From contig NC_041019.1 in the NCBI RefSeq assembly GCF_004193775.1, positions 9,348,204 through 9,412,203 of the forward strand: 64,000 nt of DNA. Direction: 5' to 3'. Of this stretch, positions 54,897-64,000 are shown piece by piece. The notes below the pieces were generated by a model, which was given only the letters and a program-made list of their open reading frames with translations, made no database searches and was not told the origin of the DNA. Source of the DNA: Glycine soja. Taxonomy: Eukaryota; Streptophyta; Magnoliopsida; Fabales; Fabaceae. The position numbers and the translations under genes were made by a program. Each line of letters opens with the position of its first letter. The first letter of the stretch is position 1.

Positions 54897-57602
54897 ATGG
54901 AGAAGTTGCAGGAAATTGCAGCATCCTTGGCTGTTGATTATTTGCTTCCACCCTTGAAGAAAGCTGTGAACTCAGTCATGGAGGTTCCAAAAGATGTTGC
55001 AGAGATGAAAGACAAACTTGATGGGATTCAAGCCATCATTCATGATGTAGATAAGATGGCAGCAGCTGAAGAAGGCAACTCACATGATGGTCTCAAAGCA
55101 AAGGTGAAGCAGCTGGTGGAAACATCTTTTTGCATGGAAGATATCGTTGATGAATACATGATCCATGAGGAAAAGCAACTTGGTGATGATCCTGGATGTG
55201 CAGCTTTACCTTGTACGGCTATTGATTTTGTCAAAACTACGGCCTCTCGTCTTCAATTTGCATACATGAACGAGGACGTGAAATCCGAATTTCGTGGAAT
55301 CAAGGAGAGGAATGGAAGTAAAGATAACTCCCAAATCCAATCTTCTGGAGGAAACCAAAACATCCCGTTCGATAACCTTCGAATGGCTCCTCTGTATCTT
55401 AAGGAGGCTGAGGTTGTGGGCTTTGACGGCCCTAGAGATACATTGGAAAAGTGGTTGAAAGAGGGGCGAAAAAAGCGCACTGTAATCTCTGTGGTAGGAA
55501 TGGGAGGACTCGGAAAAACTACTCTTGCCAAGAAAGTTTTTGACAAAGTCCGAAATCATTTCACTCTCCATGCATGGATCACAGTGTCTCAATCCTACAC
55601 CATAGAAGGACTGTTGAGGGATATGTTGCTCAAGTTTGTAGAAGAAGAAAAAAGAGTGGATCATTCTTCAATGGATAAAAAATCATTGATAGATCAAGTG
55701 AGAAAGCACTTGCACCACAAGAGGTATGTTGTTGTGTTTGATGACGTGTGGAATACTCCTTTTTGGCAAGAAATGGAGTTTGCTTTAATTGATGATGAAA
55801 ATGGAAGTAGGATATTAATCACAACCAGAAATCAGGATGTTGTTAATTCCTGTAAGAGATCTGCTGTTATTAAAGTGCATGAGCTGCAACCTTTAACTCT
55901 TGAAAAATCATTGGAATTGTTTTATACAAAGGCATTTGGATCTGACTTTGATGGACATTGTCCAAGCAATCTTAAGGACATATCCACAGAAATTGTTAAA
56001 AAGTGTCAAGGTTTACCACTAGCAATTGTTGTCATTGGTGGTCTTTTATTCGACGAAAAAAGAGAAATTCTTAAATGGCAGAGGTTTTATCAGAATCTAA
56101 GTTCTGAACTAGGGAAAAATCCCAGTTTATCTCCTGTCAAAAAGATTTTGAATTTCAGTTATCATGATTTGCCTTACAATCTCAAACCATGCTTCTTGTA
56201 TTTCGGAATATATCCAGAAGATTACGAAGTTGAACGTGGGAGACTGATTCCTCAATGGATAGCTGAGGGATTCGTCAAATCTGAAGCAACAAAAACTTTA
56301 GAGGAAGTGGCAGAAAAATATTTAAATGAGTTAATCAAAAGAAGTTTGGTTCAAGTATCTTCATTTACCAAGGTTGGAAAAATTAAAGGCTGTCGTGTTC
56401 ATGACCTACTACATGAAATTATCCGTGAGAAAAATGAAGATTTAAGGTTTTGCCATTCTGCCAGTGAGCGTGAGAACTTGCCAAGAAGAGGAATGATTCG
56501 TCGCCTAACAATAGCATCCGGTTCCAACAATTTGATGGGAAGTGTTGTAAACTCAAACATTCGATCACTTCATGTTTTTAGTGATGAAGAATTATCAGAA
56601 TCCTCGGTGAAGAGAATGCCTACAAAGTACAGGTTATTAAGGGTACTTCATTTTGAAGGCGATTCACTGTATAATTATGTTCCGCTCACAGAAAATTTTC
56701 AGGATTTATCCCTTTTGACGTACTTAAGCTTGAAGAATTCAAAGATAGAAAATCTTCCAAAATCAATAGGCTTGTTGCACAACCTAGAAACATTGGATCT
56801 AAGACAGTCTGTTGTGCGTATGATGCCAAGAGAGTTCTACAAGCTTAAAAAGTTAAGGCATCTTCTAGCTCATGATAGGTTGTTTGGGTTATTTGGTGGG
56901 CTTCAAATGGAGGGTGGCATTGGAGTTCTAACGTCCCTACAAACACTACGTGACATGGATGCAGACCATGATGCAGAAGAAGTAATGAAAGAGTTGGAAA
57001 GACTTACACAATTAAGGGTGTTGGGCTTGACCAATGTTCGTGAAGAATTCACAAGTTCTCTGTGCTCCTTGATAAACAAGTTGCAACACCTGGAGAAGCT
57101 ATACATTAATGCAAAATATATACTTGGGGTCAATGATTTGCAATTTGATGTATGTGCACCTGTACTTCAGAAGGTTCGCATTGTAGGGGTGTTAGTGGAG
57201 TTCCCAAACTGGGTTGCCAAGCTCCAAAATCTTGTTACGTTGTCCTTGTTGCATACCCGTTTGACTGTTGATCCATTGCCACTACTTAAAGATCTACCAA
57301 ATTTGTCCTCCCTCTGTCTCCTCAAGTTTTCATACATTGGTGAAATTTTACAGTTCCCAAACAGGGGATTTCAAAACCTAAATCAAATACTACTGAATCA
57401 CTTGATTGGTTTGAAATCCATCGTTATTGAAGATGGAGCATTGCCTTCTCTCGAAAAGTTAAAGTTAGTTGATATTCCCCGACTGAAGAAGGTGCCTTCT
57501 GGTCTCAGCAAGTTACCAAAGCTCGAGGTTTTCCACATGATATGTCAGATGAATTTAAGGAAAACTTTCATCTCAACAGAGGACGACGTCAATGGAGAAT
57601 AG
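54897..57602 (+). CDS. NLR2: CC-NB-LRR disease-resistance protein, RPM1-like
   Basis: It is 901 residues in one exon, a close paralogue of NLR1. Motifs are EDIVDE (81-86), P-loop GMGGLGKTT (201-209), DDVW (282-285), GLPLA (372-376) and VHD (501-503), then LRRs to about 885. An 11-residue gap relative to NLR1 lies between the P-loop and kinase-2 (after EEEKRV). The LRR part is the most divergent region: a block near residues 675-690 (RLFGLFGGLQMEGG) is longer than in NLR1, and several predicted solvent-exposed positions differ. A 4-bp difference near 57540 shifts the frame, so the last 17 residues or so are unlike those of NLR1. The core motifs are intact and function is plausible. Confidence 0.96.
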   Translation: MEKLQEIAASLAVDYLLPPLKKAVNSVMEVPKDVAEMKDKLDGIQAIIHDVDKMAAAEEGNSHDGLKAKVKQLVETSFCMEDIVDEYMIHEEKQLGDDPGCAALPCTAIDFVKTTASRLQFAYMNEDVKSEFRGIKERNGSKDNSQIQSSGGNQNIPFDNLRMAPLYLKEAEVVGFDGPRDTLEKWLKEGRKKRTVISVVGMGGLGKTTLAKKVFDKVRNHFTLHAWITVSQSYTIEGLLRDMLLKFVEEEKRVDHSSMDKKSLIDQVRKHLHHKRYVVVFDDVWNTPFWQEMEFALIDDENGSRILITTRNQDVVNSCKRSAVIKVHELQPLTLEKSLELFYTKAFGSDFDGHCPSNLKDISTEIVKKCQGLPLAIVVIGGLLFDEKREILKWQRFYQNLSSELGKNPSLSPVKKILNFSYHDLPYNLKPCFLYFGIYPEDYEVERGRLIPQWIAEGFVKSEATKTLEEVAEKYLNELIKRSLVQVSSFTKVGKIKGCRVHDLLHEIIREKNEDLRFCHSASERENLPRRGMIRRLTIASGSNNLMGSVVNSNIRSLHVFSDEELSESSVKRMPTKYRLLRVLHFEGDSLYNYVPLTENFQDLSLLTYLSLKNSKIENLPKSIGLLHNLETLDLRQSVVRMMPREFYKLKKLRHLLAHDRLFGLFGGLQMEGGIGVLTSLQTLRDMDADHDAEEVMKELERLTQLRVLGLTNVREEFTSSLCSLINKLQHLEKLYINAKYILGVNDLQFDVCAPVLQKVRIVGVLVEFPNWVAKLQNLVTLSLLHTRLTVDPLPLLKDLPNLSSLCLLKFSYIGEILQFPNRGFQNLNQILLNHLIGLKSIVIEDGALPSLEKLKLVDIPRLKKVPSGLSKLPKLEVFHMICQMNLRKTFISTEDDVNGE

Positions 57603-58319
57603 GTGTGCTTTTATTCTTATGCTGAATATAAATGTTATTGCTATTGTCAACTGTTTGGCTTTCAAAATATAAGTTTTATTTGATTCCTACAGTAATTTGG
57701 AGTGTATGCATTTTTTTTGTTGTTAATTCTGCGTGTTCCTTTTCATCATTACTCATCATATATGTGTTTTTGAATTGGTAGGCCATGGGATTTAAGTGTC
57801 ATGGACTTCTGATTCTCCATGTGGACTTTCACAACAATGGCACTGAATCATCATGAAACCTGCCTTGGAATTCAGCATTGCTCCTTCAAGTCCCCAAATA
57901 AACAGAATATGTGGTATGGACCTATCTTAATTTCTTTAGCAAAGTGATATAAAACTTCTGAGTAAAGGGGAGTGATTTAAGACATTTAGGTTTTTGATTC
58001 AGTTCCTTCTTTAGATGTATCATGTTTGTACCATGTTATGAGAATTTCTCTTTCACGGATTGTAAGACCTTTTTGGCTTTTTCATTGTAATTAATCTCTG
58101 TTTTCTATATCTGAATAAGGGGAAATATAATCAATCATTCGGCTGATATAGTACTTGAAAACAAATTAACAATGTGATATTTTCCTAATGCGACTATATG
58201 ATATAGATACTGTTTCAAATTTCAGGATTTTGATCATTTTATTTTGTAAAGTTGCTTTTCTCAAATTCTGAAATGAATAATGCTCTCTAGTCTTTTAACA
58301 ATCTTTTAATGATTAATGG
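57603..58319 (+). other. 3' region and flank of NLR2
   Basis: 57780-57912 matches the conserved 3' block of NLR1 (GGGATTTAAGTGTCATGG.., CCCCAAATAAACAGAATATG). 58010-58260 is the third copy of the NLR 3' flank. It ends at AATGG (58315-58319), the left target duplication of copia B. Confidence 0.6.
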
Positions 58320-58753
58320 TATTGGACATTTTAGTGTAATTGATCTCTTTATTATGTTAAAATAAGAGTACACACTTGTTTTAATGTAATAACGAGATGT
58401 TCGGTTTAGGCAAATTTTGGAAGTTACATGGAAGTTACTAGAACTTTCATCAACGGTTGGAAGTTACATGGAAGTTACTAAAACTTCCATCAACGACAGT
58501 TTTTAAAAGGAAAAAAACTTCCATCAACTGTCAAAAATCACTTGTTCTTTGATCATAAATAATCATTCTGGTTCAGAAAGCATAACGGGTGACAAAACAT
58601 ACAAGACCAAAACAAAACTCTTGAATTATAATCTTCTGATTTTATCCGATTGAACAATTTTGGTTGAACCCCAAAATTTGATTCAATCTGAAAGTGTTAT
58701 ACACGATTTCAGATTTATCCAGTATCATCTCGATTTTTTCAAATTAACCAACA
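58320..58753 (+). repeat. 5' LTR of copia B
   Basis: It starts TATTGGACATTTTAG, with the canonical TG changed to TA, and ends TTAACCAACA. It contains a 37-bp tandem duplication (GGAAGTTACATGGAAGTTACT.. at about 58417 and 58456) where the copia A LTR has its 25-bp repeat. Confidence 0.92.
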
Positions 58754-58779
58754 AAAGATTGAATCAAATTTTTTTCGAG

Positions 58780-59648
58780 ATGACGAACGATAATTTGAAG
58801 ATGACAAGCAAGTTTGCGAAGTTGGACAAGTTTGAAGGACAGGATTTCAAAAGATGGCAGAAGAAGATGCACTTTCTCTTGACAATATTGAAGGTGGTGT
58901 ATGCGCTGAGTACACCAATGCCGGTGTTTATGGAAGACGAAACTCTGGATCAAGCAAGGAAGCGTTCAAAATGGGAGAACGACGATTACATTTGTCGTGG
59001 ACACATTCTGAACGGTATGTCTAACTCTCTCTTTGATATTTATCAAAATGTTGAGTCTACTAAGGAATTATGGGACTCTCTTGAATCCAAGTATATGGCA
59101 GAAGATGCCTCAAGTAACAAATTCTTAGTAATTTCTTTAATTACAAAATGATTGATTTGAGGTCTGTTATGGAACAATATAATGAACTGCTGCGGATTTT
59201 GGGTCAGTTTACTCAACATGATTTGAAAATGGATGAATCCATTGCAGTTTCATCTATAATTGATAAACTGTCTTCTTCTTGGAAAGACTTCAAGCATACC
59301 TTGAAACATAAGAAGGAAGAGTTGACTCTGGTTCAACTCGGTAGTCATTTCATGATTGAGGAGTCGCTGAGGGCTCAGGAAATTGACAAAGTCAATGATA
59401 AAAACGTAGCAGGTTCCTCTTTCATTAATATGGTAGAGGAAAGTGGAACAGTTAAGCAAAATTACAATGCTAAAGGTAACAAACGAGAATTTCAAGGAAA
59501 TAAGAACAAAGGTCCAAACAAAGAGACAAAATTGTCATGTTGGAAGTGTGGGAAACCTGGTCATTTAAAGAGGGATTGCCGGGTGTTCAAAGGAAAGAAC
59601 AAGGCTGGTCCAAGTGGGTCTAATGATCCTGAAAAGCAACAAGGATGA
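58780..59648 (+). pseudogene. Copia B gag with one frameshift
   Basis: It starts MTNDNLKMTSKFAKLDKFEG at 58780. A 4-bp loss at about 59125-59130 (TTAGTTAGTAA in copia A, TTAGTAA here) shifts the frame. The rest (59148-59648) continues to the CCHC zinc knuckle CWKCGKPGHLKRDC and a basic tail. Apart from the slip the protein is complete. Confidence 0.88.
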
Positions 59649-60690
59649 TAGTGTTGCTTGGTGGTTTGATTCGGGAGCAACAAGTCATGTGTGCAAAGAT
59701 TGTCGTTGGTTCAAGGAATTTAGACCAATCGATGATGGCTCTATTGTGAAGATGGGCAATGTTGCAACTGAACCAATCCTAGGATTAGGTTGTGTGAATT
59801 TAGTTTTTACTTCCGGAAAAAGTTTGTATTTGGATAATGTCTTATTTGTACCTGGTATTCGTAAGAACTTATTGTCTGGTATGGTTTTAAATAATTGTGG
59901 TTTCAAGCAAATACTTGAAAGTGACAAGTACATCTTGTCAAGACATGGTTCGTTTGTTGGATTTGGTTATTGTTGTAATGGAATGTTTAAATTAAACATT
60001 GATGTTCCTTTTGTTTGTATGGCCTCGTGTAGTTCTATAACTAATATGACAAAATCAGAAATTTGGCATGCTAGATTAGGACATGTTCATTACAAAAGAT
60101 TAAAAGATATGTCAAAAACAAGTATGATTCCTCCTTTTGATATGAACATTGAAAAATGCAAAACTTGCATGTTGACCAAGATCACTAGGAAACCTTTTAA
60201 GGATGTTAAAAGTGAGACTAAAGTCTTAGACTTTATTCATAGTGATCTGTGTGATTTGCATGCTACTCCATCATTAGGTCATAAAAATTATCTTGTTACT
60301 TTTATTGATGATGCATCAAGGTATTGTTATGTATATTTATTAAATACAAAAGATGAAGCTCTTGATAAATTTAAAATTTATAAGAAAGAGGTAGAACTTC
60401 ATCAAAATGGGCTAAACAAAACTCTTCGTACGGATAGGGGAGGTGAGTATTATGATCCGGTTTATTTTCAATCTACTGGAATAATACATCAAACTACAGC
60501 TCCCTATACACCACAATAGAATGGTGTAGCCGAAAGGAAGAATAGAACCTTGAAAGAAATGGTGAATTCCATGTTATCCTATTCGGGTTTAAGTGAAGGA
60601 TTTTGGGGTGAGACTATGTTGACAGCCTGTTACTTGTTGAACTGAATTCCTAACAAAAGGAATAAGGTTACCCCATATGAACTTTGGCTA
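59614..60690 (+). pseudogene. Copia B protease-integrase
   Basis: The protease active site is WWFDSGATSHV (Asp of DSGA at about 59668). The pre-integrase zinc region is HARLGHVHYKRL .. CKTCMLTK. The integrase core has HSDLCD, FIDDASRY and TDRGGEY. A stop (TAG, 60517-60519) follows TAPYTPQ; the frame then resumes with NGVAERKNRTLKEMV, including the catalytic Glu, and LTACYLLN with another stop (60643-60645). The frame ends at the deletion junction at about 60685. Confidence 0.88.
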
Positions 60691-60890
60691 AGGCACATAG
60701 TCAAGTGTATAATGGGAAGTCTAGACACTTGGGTGTTAGACACAACATGGTTCGGGAGTTAATCATGCATGGTGTGATATCAGTGGAGTTTGTGAGAACT
60801 CAGCATAATTTGGCCGATCATTTAACCAAAGGGTTAAGTAGAGATCTCGTGAAAAGGTCGGTTGTGGGATTAGGATTAAAGTCCATCTGA
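60675..60890 (+). pseudogene. Copia B RNase H remnant
   Basis: The last 68 codons of RNase H are identical in substance to copia A 10940-11145 ([20 protein letters not shown] ..). They are fused to the integrase end at ACTTTGGCTAAGGCA. Everything from the RT start to the middle of RNase H is missing. Confidence 0.88.
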
Positions 60891-61403
60891 AATCTCTTAT
60901 GTTAAGATACCCAATTCCCATCTAATATGACATTAGGTGCTGAATTCAATGTGGAAAGCTTAACATGTAGAGATTGGAACACATCATCGAAAGTATCCCA
61001 AAAGGTATGTGTTCGGTTCTGTAAGTTAAGGAGGTTGAAGTATAACTTCTCAATGGTTCTTATGAAAAATAGCATTTGCAGGTGCAAGAAAGAAAAGGAC
61101 TACCTATATAAGCATGAAGTTTAGCCGCTTCAAGAAGCTGGGACTTGGCTTTGATATGCTTATGAAAGATAGGGACACAGGCTAGTAAATTAGTGTCGAG
61201 CAAGAGTAATGTTATAAACTATTGTGCAAATTATCTTCATGTATTCATTATGAATAGAAAGGGTTCAATCCTTAGTGACACCCTGATATTCGAATATTTG
61301 AAACGTGTAATTTGCTAAGATGAAATTCAATCGTCACGATATTTCATCTATGCAGTAGTTTATGGTATGTTATGACTTTGGTGATTTGATCGGTAATTAC
61401 ACT

Positions 61404-61418
61404 AAAATGGGGGAGGTT
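61404..61418 (+). other. Polypurine tract of copia B
   Basis: AAAATGGGGGAGGTT lies directly before the 3' LTR, identical to copia A. Confidence 0.85.
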
Positions 61419-61852
61419 TGTTGGACATTTTAGTGTAATTGATCTCTTTATTATGTTAAAATAAGAGTGCACGCTTGTTTTAATGTAATAACGAGATGTT
61501 CGGTTTAGGCAAATTTTGGAAGTTACATGGAAGTTACTAAAACTTCCATCAACGGTTGGAAGTTACATGGAAGTTACTAAAACTTCCATCAACGACAGTT
61601 TTTAAAAGGAAAAAAACTTCCATCAACTGCCAAAAACCACCTGTTCTTTGATCATAAATAATCATTCTGGTTCAGAAAGCATAACGGGTGACAAAACATA
61701 CAAGACCAAAACAAAACTCTTGAATTATAATCTTCTGATTTTATCAAATTGAACAATTTTGGTTGAACCCCGAAATTTGATTCAATCTGAAAGTGTTATA
61801 CACGATTTCAGATTTATCCAGTATCATCTCGATTTTTTCAAATTAACCAACA
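61419..61852 (+). repeat. 3' LTR of copia B
   Basis: It is 434 bp long and keeps the canonical TGTTGG start. It differs from the 5' LTR at a handful of positions, several of them C-to-T or G-to-A. Confidence 0.92.
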
Positions 61853-61857
61853 AATGG

Positions 61858-64000
61858 CTCATACGGTAAATGCTTTTACCAATTCTCAATTATCATTACT
61901 TTTTTTATTGTTTTTTTTTTCCTAAGTAAAACCTCTTTTAAAAGTGTTACCAATAATCACCTAAGTTGAAGAGAATTACAAACCTTTTAGTTTAGAGTCT
62001 CATTGATATAATTTTGTTCCATTCTTTTAAACACTTCAAAGAAAGGACTGCATTGAATTTACGACCACTATTTTTTTGTGGGAAAACAATAAATCGAGTG
62101 TTGACTCCTTTTTCTGTAAAAAAATCATATTAAATTATAGGATCTAACTACGATAAACTATCACAAGGTGAAGCACTCCTCCCAATCTGTAATAGCGAAT
62201 TACTCATTTTTTTCAACATATAGAAGTAGGTTATTCACTTTTTTTTAAGATCATTTTCTCTCCACTCCAACCTCTCACATTTTCCTTCCTTTCGCATGCT
62301 GGAAAAGCTAAAAATCCTATTCTGGTAAACATTAGACTTGGGTAAATAAGTAGATAAGTTCAACTTGTTAAAGACTTGTTTGTACTGACTTATATTTTTC
62401 CTCTAGTTAAATGTATTGACACACAAAGATAAAAAAATATAAAATTATTATTTTACGGTAGAATATTTTTAGGACATGTTAAAATAGAATTTGAGAAAAC
62501 AAATATAAAAAAAATAAAATTGTCAGTAAAACAAATTTCCACAGATGGTGAAAAGTGATTCTGAAAAGAAAAAAGGAAACTTGAAATGAAAGCATTATTT
62601 TGGAGCTTCAATTATCAGGAAAATTGCAGGGTAAAGTACAAGAAAATTTTGATTTTTGTAACTGTATACCCTTTCATGCATGCTGCTGAACAAATTCTAA
62701 GAGTTAAAAACTAACAAGTGCAAACATTAATTATTTAAATAGGTATAGTTGGTTATATATATATTCATTATCACCTCAAAACAAAATTTGTACAAATCAA
62801 TGGATCATAAATATGATTGTAAAAATACATATATGGTGACACATAATAATAAAAGATGAGGCTAGGTATTGTACATAAGTATGACATGACGTTCATCTCA
62901 TCAATTTTGACGCAAAATTCTTAAGATTAAAATAGAAAATATTGAATATGCATGCATCAGTAAATTAGAAATTCTATACAAGTTAACTAACACATTGCAT
63001 AAGAAAAGGCTTATGGTTAGAAACTTAAGAAAGCAAAAGCTGATATGATAAGGCGATATATTTACAAAGTGCTAACTTACTCAAATGAAAAGTGATGTAT
63101 CAATACCTAATTAATTAAAAATAGTAAAATATTATATATTTAATCAAACAATTGTATTAAAGGATAAACTTGGAAAGGAGAAAACCTTTTCTCACTCCGC
63201 CTTTGTTACTGTCAGTTTTCCCTTTATTTTGTCTCTCTTTTTCTTTCACACCATTGTTGACATTTCCCACCCCCCACTATTGTTACATTTCCTACCCCTT
63301 TTCACTAACACCTAATTAATCATAAATTCTTAGATATGATAGTTTTTAATTATACAAGTAAGACGGAAGGATAAATTTGGAAAATAAAAAAAATTATTTC
63401 TCACCTTTTCTCAACAACGTTCTTGTCATATTGTCCATATGCTCAAATATTAACCTACCTTTTTTTTCCATCACTACACTATCCCTATTCCTCTCATTCT
63501 TTCTCACCCTTTCAATCTTCTCTCTCTTCTGCTCTATCTCGCACCTTTTTCCTTGTTACTATCTACCCTATTTTTCTCCATCCCCTCTTTTACCATCTCA
63601 TTGAATCAATTGGTCAACTTTACCACTCCTTCTCCCTCGCTTGTAAAAAGATTTCATCACTCTTCTAAAAAAATCCTTTGGGCATAATAGGCCATTTAAG
63701 CCAAAAAAGTAAATGAAGAAGCTGAGGTGCAAAATGGAGAAAATGGTGATGAATAGACTTGTGATCCAAGGATTTGGTGTTCGTTCAATGAACACAATTA
63801 GGGATGTTCAAAAAATTGGTTTGAATTGAACAGAATTGTAATCGAACCTAAACCGGATTGGTTTTTTTCTCGAACTAGTTCAAGAAAAAATGAGTGCACT
63901 ATTTTATAAAATCAATTCGGTTAGCCGGATTGTTTCTACAAAATCAGTTTCAAAATTGTTCAAAAATCAGTTCGAAACTGATCCAACTCTTAGAATTAGT
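61858..64000. other. AT-rich intergenic DNA, no gene seen
   Basis: The first 60 bp continue the NLR 3' flank homology interrupted by copia B (compare AATGCTTTTA at 7503). The rest has only low-complexity frames; 63377-63668 is a C/T-rich stretch open in two frames without protein-like character. From 63805 to the window end, repeated GGTTTGAATTGAAC / CGAACCTAAACCGG words suggest a MITE or other repeat that continues beyond the window. Confidence 0.45.

Larger units (their letters stand above)
58320..61852 (+). mobile_element. Ty1/copia retrotransposon, copia B (lacks RT/RNase H)
   Basis: It has LTRs of equal length (434 bp; 58320-58753 and 61419-61852) and a perfect AATGG duplication (58315-58319, 61853-61857). 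It contains gag, protease and integrase in Ty1/copia order. From the segment after the integrase core the sequence jumps to the last codons of RNase H (60684 onward). It is of the same family as copia A: gag and the 3' region are nearly identical, and it has lost exactly what copia A keeps. Confidence 0.94.

Noticed and set aside
63377..63668. Overlapping plus-strand frames of 75-81 codons near the window end
   Set aside because: They are Ser/Phe/Leu-rich translations of a pyrimidine-rich low-complexity tract, with no domain or conservation visible.

Overview
This is plant nuclear DNA, AT-rich and dense in transposons. It is most probably from a legume of the soybean type (Glycine). That reading rests on Athila-lineage Ty3/gypsy elements full of CGCTTAGCG motifs, an LTR fragment carrying GGTAATCGATTACC palindromes, and RPM1-like CC-NB-LRR resistance genes. 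The species is an inference from memory and not a database result. No rRNA, tRNA or CRISPR array is visible. The only intact host genes are two tandem, same-strand, single-exon NLR genes: NLR1 (48033-50759) and NLR2 (54897-57602).

Layout. (1) 1-1701 is AT-rich sequence without genes. (2) 1702-6521 is a CACTA-type element carrying minus-strand fragments of at least three recognisable host genes (an NSUN2/TRM4-type RNA m5C methyltransferase, a NOL8/ROS3-type RRM protein, and SWI3C) plus one unidentified exon. (3) 6522-8194 includes a relic copy of the 3' flank of the NLR genes. (4) 8195-12075 is a Ty1/copia element (copia A) that has RT/RNase H but has lost protease and integrase. (5) 12076-12881 is NLR upstream DNA. 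(6) 12882-46868 is one CACTA element of about 2.9 kb, flanked by a perfect TAG duplication, that has swollen to 34 kb through three minus-strand Athila-type insertions: 13454-25128, 26514-35836 and 36693-46792. (7) 46872-51200 holds the proximal upstream region, NLR1 and its 3' region. (8) 51200-54896 is spacer with one MITE. (9) 54897-58319 holds NLR2 and its 3' flank. (10) 58320-61852 is a second copia element (copia B) of the same family. It keeps gag, protease and integrase but has lost RT/RNase H. (11) 61858-64000 is AT-rich with no gene seen.

How it fits together. The NLR locus is a tandem duplication with a repeat unit of about 6.9 kb. The 3' flank of the gene occurs three times (about 7090-7470, 51229-51600 and 58010-58260), so a third NLR once lay to the left. 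The NLR2 upstream region serves as an uninterrupted paralogous reference. It shows that copia A and the CACTA/Athila nest were inserted into what was about 3 kb of intergenic DNA in front of NLR1, which is now about 41 kb.

The most unusual observation concerns the CGCTTAGCG motifs of the Athila elements. In their commonest long form (CTCGCT-T-AGCGAG) they are 13-bp dyads. In the third Athila element, an 18-bp spacer between two such motifs lies in opposite orientations in the two LTRs of the same element, which is direct evidence of a motif-bounded inversion. Athila 2 and 3 also lack the whole RT-RNase H-integrase block at an equivalent place while keeping gag-protease and the post-pol ORF, as expected of a trans-mobilised non-autonomous lineage.
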